A stretch of DNA of 64,000 bases from positions 186,001 to 250,000 of the forward strand of contig CAXXFD010000003.1 of NCBI GenBank assembly GCA_963662905.2, written 5' to 3'. This DNA comes from G963662905 sp963662905. GTDB taxonomy: Bacteria > Bacteroidota > Bacteroidia > Bacteroidales > WRLA01. This document shows positions 42,183 to 50,417 of the stretch, in pieces (positions within the stretch are counted from its first letter, which is position 1; each line of letters opens with the position of its first letter). The notes below the pieces were generated by a model. That model was not told the origin of the DNA. It was given only the letters and a program-made list of their open reading frames with translations, and searched no databases. The translations under genes and the position numbers were made by a program.

Positions 42183-42782
42183 TTATTTTAGCTTATTGAT
42201 CAGTTCATGCACTTTATCAGAATTCCAATCGGAGGCGCCGGTTTCCCTTAGGACAATTTTACCATCCGGAGCGATGACGTAGGTGGTGGGAAGTTGCTCC
42301 ACAGTAAGGGAGGCCGGCACTTTGAATAAATTTTGATAGACCGGGAAATCATAGTCTTTGTCCTGCATAAACTGCAGGAGTTTTTCTCTTTCTTCGCTCG
42401 AAATCATTACAAAAGCAACAGACTCATCGTTGCGGTAAGCATTATAAAGCTTTTGAATAGAAGGCATTTCTGCCACACAAGGCGGACACCATGTCGCCCA
42501 AAAATTAATAAACACTGTTTTGCCCCGAAATTCCTTTAGTCGTAAGGCTTTCTCATCTTTCAAAGCAGTAAGCGGCCAGCCATAATCTGCCCTTTCAAGG
42601 CTGCCCAGATCTTCACGCACTGCAACATTGGGCGAAAACAGAACCTGCCTTTTGATAAAAGCCACAACTTCAACACGTGTTGCCGGGATCAGAATCAAAA
42701 TCAAAAGAATAAAAAACAGGGCATCACCTATTAGTGCAATTGGCTTCCTTGTCTTAAAATAGTTTTGGATATAGTTTTTCAT
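42183..42782 (-). CDS. TlpA-like membrane-anchored thioredoxin-fold protein
   Basis: 199 residues. One N-terminal membrane helix (about 16-35) anchors a periplasmic thioredoxin-like domain (about 70-199) with the redox motif WCPPC (C99/C102) after TVFINFWAT, and the cis-proline region LPTTYVIAPDG. This is the TlpA/ResA class, which keeps periplasmic cysteines, for example of cytochromes, reduced. The partner is unknown. It is a single minus-strand gene. Confidence 0.92.
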   Translation of the reverse strand: MKNYIQNYFKTRKPIALIGDALFFILLILILIPATRVEVVAFIKRQVLFSPNVAVREDLGSLERADYGWPLTALKDEKALRLKEFRGKTVFINFWATWCPPCVAEMPSIQKLYNAYRNDESVAFVMISSEEREKLLQFMQDKDYDFPVYQNLFKVPASLTVEQLPTTYVIAPDGKIVLRETGASDWNSDKVHELINKLK

Positions 42783-42859
42783 AGCGACATATTAAGCTTC
42801 AAAAATAAACAATTAGCACACGTACAACATCCTTAGCTTAAAATTGTTTCCAATAGGTT

Positions 42860-42891
42860 TTGGAGATTATCCAAAGGAAAGCTTATCTTTG
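42860..42891 (+). promoter_or_regulatory. Promoter of the DJ-1 gene
   Basis: TTG (42860-42862), 21 nt, then TATCTTTG (42884-42891); the ATG at 42919 follows after 27 nt. Confidence 0.55.
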
Positions 42892-42918
42892 AAATCAATT
42901 GACATAAAGAAAACAGAC

Positions 42919-43506
42919 ATGGCAAAAAAAGTACTGCTATTTCTTCCACAAGGTTTCGAAGCCTTAGAGGCTGCCGTTTTTACTGATGTTATGGGCTGGA
43001 GTCGCGAAGAAGGTTTAGAAGCCGTTGAACTGGAAACCACTGCATTGCGCAATGAGATCAAATGTACCTGGAACCTGATTGTGCGCCCGGAAATTGATTT
43101 TTCCAAAATAAATCCGGCTGAATATGATGCACTTGCCATTCCGGGAGGTTTTGAAGAAGCCGGATTTTATGAAGATGCCTACGATGAGGCATTTCAAAAC
43201 CTGATCCGCCGGTTTCATGATGACGGAAAAATCATAGCCAGTGTTTGCGTGGGCGCAATGCCGGTTGGCAAATCGGGCATTCTGAACAGCTGTGATGCAA
43301 CTACTTACGATTTGAGTGGAGGCCATCGCAGAAAACAACTCGAAGAAATGGGCGCCATTGTACTGGATCAAAGCATTGTGATGGACAATAATATCATCAC
43401 TTCCACCGGGCCGGCAACATCCATGGACGTAGCCTTTCTTTTGCTGGAAAAGCTCACCAGCAAACAGAATGTTGAATCGGTGAAAAAAGCCATGCGGATT
43501 GTGTAA
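42919..43506 (+). CDS. DJ-1/PfpI family protein
   Basis: 195 residues from the ATG at 42919 (MAKKVLLFLPQGFEALEA); a longer frame would begin inside the promoter. The nucleophile elbow is ASVCVGAMPVGKSG with C110, and the acidic partner lies in QGFEALEA. LAIPGGFEEAGFYED and TSTGPATSMDVAFLLLEKL are family segments. DJ-1-like proteins act as glyoxalase/deglycase-type or redox stress proteins; the exact activity is open. It is monocistronic and ends in a shared terminator. Confidence 0.92.
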   Translation: MAKKVLLFLPQGFEALEAAVFTDVMGWSREEGLEAVELETTALRNEIKCTWNLIVRPEIDFSKINPAEYDALAIPGGFEEAGFYEDAYDEAFQNLIRRFHDDGKIIASVCVGAMPVGKSGILNSCDATTYDLSGGHRRKQLEEMGAIVLDQSIVMDNNIITSTGPATSMDVAFLLLEKLTSKQNVESVKKAMRIV

Positions 43507-43561
43507 TACAAAATCTTTTTTCCGGATCACATTTTGCAGCTTTCATACAAAAAAATAACAG

Positions 43562-43596
43562 AAAAAAAGCCCGGACAAAGCCGGGCTTTCGCTTTT
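43562..43596. terminator. Bidirectional terminator between DJ-1 gene and trxB
   Basis: AAAGCCCGG and CCGGGCTTT form a perfect 9-bp stem with a 6-nt loop; an A-run precedes it (a T-run for the minus strand) and a T-rich tract follows. It serves both convergent genes. Confidence 0.85.
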
Positions 43597-43610
43597 ATAA
43601 TGTAGAAATA

Positions 43611-44564
43611 CTATTCCTGTGCAGACAGCCATCGTTCCGCTTCAATAGCGGCCATACAACCGCTACCGGCAGCGGTAACTGCTTGACGATAAATACTATC
43701 CTGAACATCACCGGCAGCAAAAACACCTTCAATATTTGTTTGCGTAGTGCCCGCTTTAGTTTTTATGTATCCGTTTTCATCCATATCAATTTGCCCATTC
43801 AGGAAATCAGAATTTGGTTTGTGGCCAATAGCAACAAAGAAACCATCGATATCAATTTTCTTTTCTTCCCCGGTGAGCACATTTTCAAGAATTGCACCGT
43901 TTACGCTTTTCATAAAACCTTCTTTTTCACCAACAATTTCTTTTGTTGTATGATTCCAGAGGATTTCGATATTTTTAGTATTCTTAACGCGGTTTTGCAT
44001 TGCTTTTGAAGCCCTTAATTCATCTCTACGGTGAATCAAATACACTTTTTTCGCCAGTTTGGAAAGATAATGCGCTTCTTCGGCAGCAGTATCGCCTCCT
44101 CCTACAACAGCCACATCCTTGCCCCTGTAGAAATATCCATCGCAAGTTGCACAGGCCGATACACCTGCGCCGTTAAATTCTTTTTCCGAATCCAGTCCCA
44201 GCCACTTTGCAGAAGCTCCGGTAGCAATAATAACTGTCTCGGCTTCAATGGTTTTGCCATCATCAGCAGTTGCGATAAAAGGGCGTTTCGATAAATCAAT
44301 TTCTTTAATAAAACCCCAACGCACATCAGATTCAAATCGTTCGGCCTGAGCTTTGAGCTCTTCCATCATTTTTGGCCCCTGAACGCCGTCAGGATAACCC
44401 GGAAAATTTTCCACTTCTGTGGTAATGGTCAGTTGGCCACCCGGTTGCATTCCCTGATAAAGTATAGGTTTCAGATCAGCCCTTGCTGCATAAATTGCTG
44501 CAGTATATCCGGCAGGGCCGGAACCAATGATAAGGCATTGGGTTTTATCATTCATTTCTGACAT
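43611..44564 (-). CDS. trxB: Thioredoxin-disulfide reductase
   Basis: 317 residues. FAD-binding GSGPAGYTAAIYAAR at the start, the redox pair C138/C141 in CATC followed by DG, the NADPH-binding GGGDTAAEEAHYL and the closing FAAGDVQD segment identify the low-molecular-weight thioredoxin reductase. It passes electrons from NADPH to thioredoxin. The minus-strand -7 box TAACTTTG is at 44615-44622, 50 nt upstream. The start at 44564 or the Met three codons later are both possible. Confidence 0.97.
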   Translation of the reverse strand: MSEMNDKTQCLIIGSGPAGYTAAIYAARADLKPILYQGMQPGGQLTITTEVENFPGYPDGVQGPKMMEELKAQAERFESDVRWGFIKEIDLSKRPFIATADDGKTIEAETVIIATGASAKWLGLDSEKEFNGAGVSACATCDGYFYRGKDVAVVGGGDTAAEEAHYLSKLAKKVYLIHRRDELRASKAMQNRVKNTKNIEILWNHTTKEIVGEKEGFMKSVNGAILENVLTGEEKKIDIDGFFVAIGHKPNSDFLNGQIDMDENGYIKTKAGTTQTNIEGVFAAGDVQDSIYRQAVTAAGSGCMAAIEAERWLSAQE

Positions 44565-44614
44565 ATCAGTAAGTTTTAATTTTATGTTTGAAATTCATTT
44601 GTCATAAACAATGC

Positions 44615-44622
44615 CAAAGTTA
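44615..44622 (-). promoter_or_regulatory. -7 box of trxB
   Basis: On the minus strand TAACTTTG fits TAnnTTTG, 50 nt before the trxB start codon. No clear -33 TTG is present. Confidence 0.45.
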
Positions 44623-44771
44623 TAAAAAAACATGAGCCCGGCTGCATTCGTCATAATGACACTTCTATATATGACAATATGACAAGGAACAGATTTTGCA
44701 CTAAACTAAACAGCATACGATAAATAAGAAAGAAATTTAGCTCATAATGACGAAAGGTAAGATACTTTTAG

Positions 44772-44779
44772 TACTTTTG
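44772..44779 (+). promoter_or_regulatory. -7 box of ssrA
   Basis: TACTTTTG lies 29 nt before the mature 5' end of tmRNA, consistent with a short 5' precursor removed by RNase P. Confidence 0.5.
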
Positions 44780-44808
44780 TTGTCCTTTTGCTGGAACGTT
44801 CATGAACA

Positions 44809-45206
44809 GGGGCTGATTGGTTTTGACTGCAAGTAGAATGGGTATGTAAGCATGCCGGGCATTACAGATACGCCCGCGATATTATCTGTAAACCTATAAT
44901 TGGCGAAAATAATTTTGCTCTCGCTGCCTAACCGAAGCACAGTAGGTTAACGGCTTAATTGCGATCAAAGTGGTTGCAACGAGACGTTCCCCGGATGGAT
45001 CTGCCTGATTCCGGTTCGATATGGGGACGCATCATAAATTCAGGCTGGATTTGCTATTGTTCCGTTAGCAGATTGAGAAAACAGGATCTACGGGCGGGCT
45101 TAGGGTGCTGATTCCCTTTTCCGTCCCGACAACCAATAATCAGATAAGCATGTAGAAAGCATATTGGTTCCTTGTTTGGACCCGGGTTCGACTCCCGGCA
45201 GCTCCA
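44809..45206 (+). ncRNA. ssrA: tmRNA (transfer-messenger RNA)
   Basis: The 5' end GGGGCTGATTGGTTTTGAC pairs with CAGCTCC (45199-45205) to form the tRNA-like acceptor stem, and GGTTCGACTCCCGG (before it) is the T arm. The reading frame at 44902-44931 encodes the tag GENNFALAA followed by TAA, the Bacteroidota form. The base after the acceptor stem is A, then CGA, so the 3' CCA is not encoded and must be added. The gene is about 398 nt. It rescues stalled ribosomes with SmpB, which is not in this window. A strong terminator follows at once. Confidence 0.96.
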
Positions 45207-45214
45207 CGAAAAAT

Positions 45215-45242
45215 AACCCGGTTTAGAAAGCCGGGTTTTTTT
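45215..45242 (+). terminator. Terminator of ssrA
   Basis: AACCCGG and CCGGGTT pair through a 9-nt loop and run into eight T's. Confidence 0.85.
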
Positions 45243-45246
45243 ATGC

Positions 45247-45279
45247 ACAAAAAAACCCACAGGAAAATCCTGCAGGTTT
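45247..45279 (-). terminator. Terminator of the LVIVD-repeat lipoprotein gene
   Basis: On the minus strand AAACCTGCAGGA and TCCTGTGGGTTT form a 12-bp stem (two G-T pairs) with a 3-nt loop and a T-run, 22 nt past the stop codon. Confidence 0.85.
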
Positions 45280-45301
45280 GTATTTTGGGTTTAAGTTTTT
45301 C

Positions 45302-46591
45302 TTATTCTTTTTCAAGAATCAACAGACCACCATCACGCTTGTTATTGGTATTGTTTACACCTACTGCGAGGTAAATCAAGTCGCCTTTAACATCAACAAA
45401 GTTGAAGCTTCCTGCTTCATCATACTGGCCAACAAATTCCATGTCTTTGTTAAGAACGATCAGACCAGCCTGTCCATAAGCGATATAAACGTAATCTTCG
45501 TCAACGTCAACAGCATTTGCATCACCTTTACCGGGGAATGTGTAGCTATCGAAGCCTGGAGTTTGACCAATGCGTACTTTACGTACACCGGCATCACCAA
45601 GGGCTACATAAGCCCAGAAACCATCAATTACCAATGAGTTCTTACCATTTTCAGTAACATCTGCATCGAGTGCAATTGTACGCAGGAACTCAGGATATGC
45701 AGGTGAAGTTGTATTGTTGAGTTTATAAACATCAAGCATGGCAACTCCGCCTTCACTGTACAAGAAAACTCCATAATCTTCACTGGCAGCAAAATGACGT
45801 CCGTTTTCTACTTCGTACTCTAAAATTGGCTCTTCAGGATTTGGATCTGTAGTGTAAGTAACTTTCAGACCACCAGTATGACCATCAATTGTGTTACCTG
45901 CAGAAGTCATCCAGATTGTTCCAGGATTAGTTGCACCACCAGTTACGCGTGTTACAGAATTGGCATCAGAAGCGGGCAAATAAGTTTCCCAACTGATTTC
46001 ACCTGTAGGAACCATACCGTCAAGAACATAACGTACCACAGTTGCAGGATAAGGCTGGTCATCATAAGGACCATCAACATCATTACGGCCACCTGCTACA
46101 TAAAGGTATTGACGTTCCTGACCGAGCATTAAGTCATTAAAGTCCATATCAACATCCTCAGCGGAGAAAAGAACAACATCATTTGTTCCGGCAGGACGAG
46201 GATAACCAGTAGCTCCGATATTAATCAGTTCCTGAGCATCCAGGGCTACGATTTCACCACCATAAACATCGCCACGAACGTGGAAACTTACGTAAACCAT
46301 GTCATTGTAAGCATCAACTGAAGTAGCACTGTAGTTTGTTCCGGCAGGATACAGATGTCCAATTTTATCAAAGGTTAGCACATCGTCTGTTCCTTTAAAT
46401 TGGTTAACCAAACTAATTTCTTCGCTCAATACTTCAAAGCGAGCGCCTAAGTCAGCCTGATTTGTGTTTACTTGCAGTCCGTATCCTGCATTTGCATCAG
46501 GAGCCGGGTTAATATCAGCGTCATCTTTCTTACATGCTGTAAATAAGAGAGCTACAACTGTTAATAGAGATAGGATCTTCTTCATATTCAT
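45302..46591 (-). CDS. LVIVD-repeat beta-propeller-like lipoprotein
   Basis: 429 residues with a lipoprotein signal (lipobox FTAC, then KKDD). The body is a series of short strands resembling LVIVD/beta-propeller repeats, clearest in the last third (DGFWAYVALGDAGVRKV, EDYVYIAYGQAGLIVLNKD, GDLIYLAVGVNN, GGLLILEKE). Such Bacteroidota lipoproteins are surface or periplasmic and of unknown function; binding rather than catalysis is likely. The start may be at MNMKK or two codons later. A perfect 9-bp inverted repeat AATAAGCAT/ATGCTTATT lies 32 bp upstream. Confidence 0.82.
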   Translation of the reverse strand: MNMKKILSLLTVVALLFTACKKDDADINPAPDANAGYGLQVNTNQADLGARFEVLSEEISLVNQFKGTDDVLTFDKIGHLYPAGTNYSATSVDAYNDMVYVSFHVRGDVYGGEIVALDAQELINIGATGYPRPAGTNDVVLFSAEDVDMDFNDLMLGQERQYLYVAGGRNDVDGPYDDQPYPATVVRYVLDGMVPTGEISWETYLPASDANSVTRVTGGATNPGTIWMTSAGNTIDGHTGGLKVTYTTDPNPEEPILEYEVENGRHFAASEDYGVFLYSEGGVAMLDVYKLNNTTSPAYPEFLRTIALDADVTENGKNSLVIDGFWAYVALGDAGVRKVRIGQTPGFDSYTFPGKGDANAVDVDEDYVYIAYGQAGLIVLNKDMEFVGQYDEAGSFNFVDVKGDLIYLAVGVNNTNNKRDGGLLILEKE

Positions 46592-46929
46592 TAGTATTTA
46601 TTTTTCTACGTAAGTATAGATCAATAAGCATGCCAATGCTTATTTTGTTCAATCCGGAATTACAAATTTTCAACAATAACTACTATAAAATACTTAATAT
46701 CAGTATTTTAATTGCAATAATTATTATTCGGACAATAATTTCCTCCTAAATAGCTTGTCCAAAATCAAGAAATCATCCCCCTGGGAGATAATAACGACTC
46801 ATTTTGATCCTGATGTTTCATTTTGAATTTAATAATTTATTAATCTAACTTAAGCTTATATGTCAATAGTCTGAATAACAATGAATTATACTAAAATAAA
46901 CAAGTTCTGCCCACATCTGTTGATTCACC
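46592..46929. other. Divergent intergenic region with a 9-bp palindrome
   Basis: AATAAGCAT (46623-46631) and ATGCTTATT (46636-46644) form a perfect inverted repeat with a 4-nt spacer in the leader of the minus-strand lipoprotein gene, possibly an operator or an mRNA hairpin. The remainder is very AT-rich. No consensus promoter for the reductase at 46930 and no RNA gene were recognised. Confidence 0.4.
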
Positions 46930-47592
46930 ATGTATAAAGGCATTTTAATCCATAATTTAAAGATCAGTAATGGGCTGCACCTATTGCGATTTGAACGGCT
47001 GATCCGCGACTTTATTCCCGGGCAACATATTGAAGTTTCCACACAAGGCAATAGTTTGCGCAGAGCATATTCCATATGCAGTGGAGCCGAAGAGCCTTTT
47101 ATCGAAATTCTGATAAAAAATGTGCCCGGAGGACTGTTAAGCCCTGGTCTGTGTCAGCTAAAAACAGGAGACTCAATTTTCTATTCAGATGCAACAGGAT
47201 ATTTCAAACGAAAGGAAAGCAATAAAAGACATTACTTCATAGCCAATGGAACCGGCATTGCACCTTTTTTAAGTTTTATCAAATCAAACAAAGATGCTGA
47301 AAAGTTCGATTTTCAAATCATACACGGACTTTCGACCTTATCGCAGTATGATAAAATAATGAATATCAACTCTATACCCGTTGATAAGTATATTAGCTGC
47401 ACATCAAAAGATCAAAGTGGTTCCTTTTCCGGTCGGATTACAAAATATCTGGAGCAAAGCAACTTACCGTCTGCCAATTATTACTTATGCGGAAGCATCG
47501 GGATGATCTATGAAGTAATGGATATACTCAAAAGCAATAAAATAGATGAAGAACAAATCTTAACCGAAGTTTACTCATGTTTCGCACTTTAG
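46930..47592 (+). CDS. Ferredoxin-NADP reductase-like flavoprotein, C-terminus altered by IS insertion
   Basis: 220 residues of the FNR superfamily: FAD-binding RAYSICS (about 45-51), GGLLSPGL, and the NAD(P)-binding NGTGIAPFLSF (about 106-116), then YYLCGSIGMIYEVMDIL. It should carry electrons between NAD(P)H and a small carrier such as ferredoxin. The last five residues, SCFAL, are encoded by the end of an IS4-type element. Removing the IS and one target copy restores ...LTEVYY and a TAA stop. FNR C-terminal aromatic residues often stack on the flavin, so activity may be changed. It was originally convergent with the kinase gene at 49245, with a 2-bp overlap. Confidence 0.85.
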   Translation: MYKGILIHNLKISNGLHLLRFERLIRDFIPGQHIEVSTQGNSLRRAYSICSGAEEPFIEILIKNVPGGLLSPGLCQLKTGDSIFYSDATGYFKRKESNKRHYFIANGTGIAPFLSFIKSNKDAEKFDFQIIHGLSTLSQYDKIMNINSIPVDKYISCTSKDQSGSFSGRITKYLEQSNLPSANYYLCGSIGMIYEVMDILKSNKIDEEQILTEVYSCFAL

Positions 47593-49234
47593 CTAACTTC
47601 AAGGAATAATGTAAGTTAAGATGCGAGTTATTTTTTATTATTCTATTATTCAGTTGTTTATAAATTCCATTTTTGGTCAAGCCGCATTATCCATATCTAC
47701 CCCCAAATCAAATAGTTTTTTTATCTGAGTTAGTGCATGATCATTGTTTATGATGCGTTCAAGAATGGTCATTTCGTCTTCTACCTCAAACAGGCATTCC
47801 AATATTTGTAGGATTTCAACAAACAACCCCCACAAACGTTCATTAAGTTTCAGCATGGCGGTAGTTTCCTTCACTTGCTCAAACAATGCTCCTGTCGACT
47901 CATAAGTACCGTAGCGGTAGCGCAAGGTTAAAAGTAGGTGCTGGAGCATGGTAATGGTTGTGTCTGCAATTTGGGCATCAAAATCATTTGACTGGCAGCT
48001 GCCCATCCTCAGCAACTGTTTCGACTCTTTAAAGAAAACTTCTATGGTCCAGCGGGTCTGGTAAATTTCGACCATCTTTATAAAACTAAGCGATATGTCT
48101 GTGGTCAGCAGCACTTTCCATTTGCCATTTTTGCCCTGTCTGGTAAAAAACAAATTGAGCTGGTGGCCTTTGTATTGGACTCTTGCTTGCAAATAATAGA
48201 GCCTGAGCTTCCGGCAGCGTTTGGGTTTTCCAAGACGGTTTCTTATTTGGCTATAAGTCAGTTTATTACCATTATATTCAAAATAGGTCCTAGCGATTTT
48301 GTACATGCCAATTAAGTGAACGGTTTGTTTTTTGACTTGTGCTACGGCATCAATGATTGCTTCGCAGGTAAACCAGCTATCAATTAAGACATAATCGATC
48401 TTAATTCGATAAGAAATAGCCCTACCAAACATTTTGATCATGCTTTCTATCTTACTTTGGTCGGCTTCTTTGCATCGATCATATCCATGCGTGCAGCGCG
48501 TCCTTCTTTTTTTGAACTGTTTTCGGTGATCCTTTTTCCTTAAGCCAAATGGCCTGTCTTTGTTTTTTCCACTTTCCCTGTGAATGCTAAAATCAAGGGG
48601 CAAAAAACTTGTTCCGTCCCAATATCCCATCACAAGGAGCTTGAACCCTAAAAAGCCCCTTTTTTGTATGTGATCCCATACACAGGAAACCTTCTCTATG
48701 TATTTGCCTGCCTTTTGCAGGGTCGTGTCATCAAAAATTAAACACTTTGGACAGGGACTGTTGCCAACATCCTTAGTTGTTATTTTGATGAACTTACAGG
48801 CAAAAAGCCACAGGATATAACGCCAGCTAATGGAGGAGTTGTTTTTAATCCTGTAAAAGACATCTTTTTTGGCTTCCACCAAGCCTGTCAATCTATTTAC
48901 TGTTGTAATGCCAACAAAAGGAAGCGATATTAAAATGCTCAAGACCCAATCAAAACCGTAGCCTTTCGTTTTAAGAAGGCAAAGCCCTTTGTTCAACTTC
49001 GAAAATGAAAAACATTTCAAAGAACGATAAATAAAATCCGGTTCGACCCAGCTTTGGGTAAATCCGTTTTTTAATTCTGACAACTTATTAATATCTTTGT
49101 GCTGTAGCATGGTTGTGTGTTTTGGAATACACTGCTAATTTAATGAAAATCATTGAATTAACAAACAATCATGCTACTTTTTTTTAACATATTTCCTCAA
49201 TGTTTCTAAGCGTTTGTGTTGTGCGAAACATCAG
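47574..49234 (-). mobile_element. IS4-family insertion sequence, complete
   Basis: The element is 1661 bp. Its ends CTCATGTTTCGCAC (47574-47587) and GTGCGAAACATCAG (49221-49234) are inverted repeats matching at 13 of 14 positions. Directly flanking is the 7-bp duplication AAGTTTA (47567-47573 and 49235-49241; GAAGTTTA if one shared IS base is counted). It encodes one full-length transposase on the minus strand. Boundaries are confirmed because excision restores an in-frame end of the reductase gene. Sharp duplication and intact gene point to a recent insertion. Confidence 0.9.
47677..49110 (-). CDS. IS4-family DDE transposase
   Basis: 477 residues, apparently intact. The DDE residues are in LIFDDTTLQKAGK (first D), YVLIDSWFTCE (second D) and the IS4 signature YQTRWTIEVFFKESKQLL (YREK-type: Y, R, E and K all present). 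It cuts and joins the ends of its element by a conservative mechanism. A helical C-terminal tail (about 410-477) follows. It is the only gene in the IS. Confidence 0.95.
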   Translation of the reverse strand: MLQHKDINKLSELKNGFTQSWVEPDFIYRSLKCFSFSKLNKGLCLLKTKGYGFDWVLSILISLPFVGITTVNRLTGLVEAKKDVFYRIKNNSSISWRYILWLFACKFIKITTKDVGNSPCPKCLIFDDTTLQKAGKYIEKVSCVWDHIQKRGFLGFKLLVMGYWDGTSFLPLDFSIHRESGKNKDRPFGLRKKDHRKQFKKRRTRCTHGYDRCKEADQSKIESMIKMFGRAISYRIKIDYVLIDSWFTCEAIIDAVAQVKKQTVHLIGMYKIARTYFEYNGNKLTYSQIRNRLGKPKRCRKLRLYYLQARVQYKGHQLNLFFTRQGKNGKWKVLLTTDISLSFIKMVEIYQTRWTIEVFFKESKQLLRMGSCQSNDFDAQIADTTITMLQHLLLTLRYRYGTYESTGALFEQVKETTAMLKLNERLWGLFVEILQILECLFEVEDEMTILERIINNDHALTQIKKLFDLGVDMDNAA

Positions 49235-49244
49235 AAGTTTATTA

Positions 49245-50405
49245 TTAATCCGAAACAGGCACAGTAAAACTAAACGTACTCCCCGCCCCTTTCACTGATA
49301 TAAGATCAAGGCTGCCTCCGTTTTTCTCAACAAATTCACGGCAAAGGATCAAGCCCAAACCTGTGCCCAATTCATTTGCAGTTCCGGTTGTTGTGTAGTG
49401 GCAATCGAGCCTGAAAAGTTTTTTTTGCACTTCTTCACTAATCCCCAAGCCTGTATCGCGCACGAAAACACGCAAAAAACTACCTTCTCTTTCTACGCTC
49501 AGAAATATTTTATCTCCCTTATTGCAATACTTGATTGCATTACTAATCAGATTGCGCAAAACACTGGAAATCATATTAACATCTACATAAACCTTATATG
49601 ATCCTTCAACAGAATTTATCAGTTCAACACCTTTATCTTCTGCTGTTTTCCGGTATGTCAACAATACGGGCTCAAACAAGGAGTTTAAACTATGCACCTT
49701 CGGTTCGTACGGGATGCGTCCTTGTTGGGAACGTGCCCATTCGAGCAAACCGTTAAGCAGCTTAAGATTATTATGAGCCACTTTATTCACATCACCCAGC
49801 AGTTCGAGAATTGTACCATCGTCAAATTCTTCCAGGTCAGAAATCAGCATCTCCGAAAGTGTGATTAATGTAGCCGTAGGGCTTCTTAAATCATGCCCGA
49901 TAATTGAAAAGAATTTGTCTTTGGTGGCATTTAATTTTTCGAGCTGTTTTTTTTGTTCTAAAACTTCCCTGTTTTTGCGTGCAAGTTCTTCCTCAATTAC
50001 ATTCATATTACGCAAGCGTCCAACTAAAAAGCGCATTACCCCCGCATCAACACTGGTGTAATTCCCGGTAACTTTTTGAAAAAGCTCCTGTGAGATGAGC
50101 ATAATTTCCGTTTCTCTATGCGCCACAACATCAGCTGAATGCGGACGGGAATCAATCAGATAATACTCACCGATTACATCACCTTTTTTCAAGTTTGAAA
50201 AAACATGTCCATGATCTGTTACGGTTACTTCTCCATCAAGAATGATCATTAAGGCATTACCACAATCACCTTTTTTAACGAGCACATCACCTTTGCGGAA
50301 TTTTAAAAGCTGCAGGTCTCCGGCGAGCTGTTTTAGAATATCCTGACTGACCTGACGAAACATTTCGACATTTTTTAAGACATTGATGCGCTCATTAATA
50401 TTCAT
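49245..50405 (-). CDS. Cyclic-nucleotide-domain histidine kinase
   Basis: 386 residues, no membrane segment. The N-terminal cNMP-binding-like domain (about 10-125: FRKGDVLVKKGDCGNALMIILDGEV, LKKGDVIGEYYLIDSRPHSADVVA) is followed by a coiled coil (about 135-163), HisKA with SIIGHDLRSP (H171), and a HATPase with NLISNAIKYC, DTGLGI and GTGLGL. All kinase motifs are present. Whether the sensor domain binds cAMP or another ligand is unknown. It is the last gene of the DUF4199-GT2-GT4 operon (12-nt gap). Its stop lies 11 bp from the IS end. Confidence 0.92.
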   Translation of the reverse strand: MNINERINVLKNVEMFRQVSQDILKQLAGDLQLLKFRKGDVLVKKGDCGNALMIILDGEVTVTDHGHVFSNLKKGDVIGEYYLIDSRPHSADVVAHRETEIMLISQELFQKVTGNYTSVDAGVMRFLVGRLRNMNVIEEELARKNREVLEQKKQLEKLNATKDKFFSIIGHDLRSPTATLITLSEMLISDLEEFDDGTILELLGDVNKVAHNNLKLLNGLLEWARSQQGRIPYEPKVHSLNSLFEPVLLTYRKTAEDKGVELINSVEGSYKVYVDVNMISSVLRNLISNAIKYCNKGDKIFLSVEREGSFLRVFVRDTGLGISEEVQKKLFRLDCHYTTTGTANELGTGLGLILCREFVEKNGGSLDLISVKGAGSTFSFTVPVSD

Positions 50406-50417
50406 AGCATAAGAGAT

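Noticed and set aside
46930..47592. Reductase gene as a pseudogene
   Set aside because: The IS removes only the last residue and stop and supplies a new stop five codons on; all FAD- and NAD(P)-binding motifs remain, so it is kept as a gene with an altered end.
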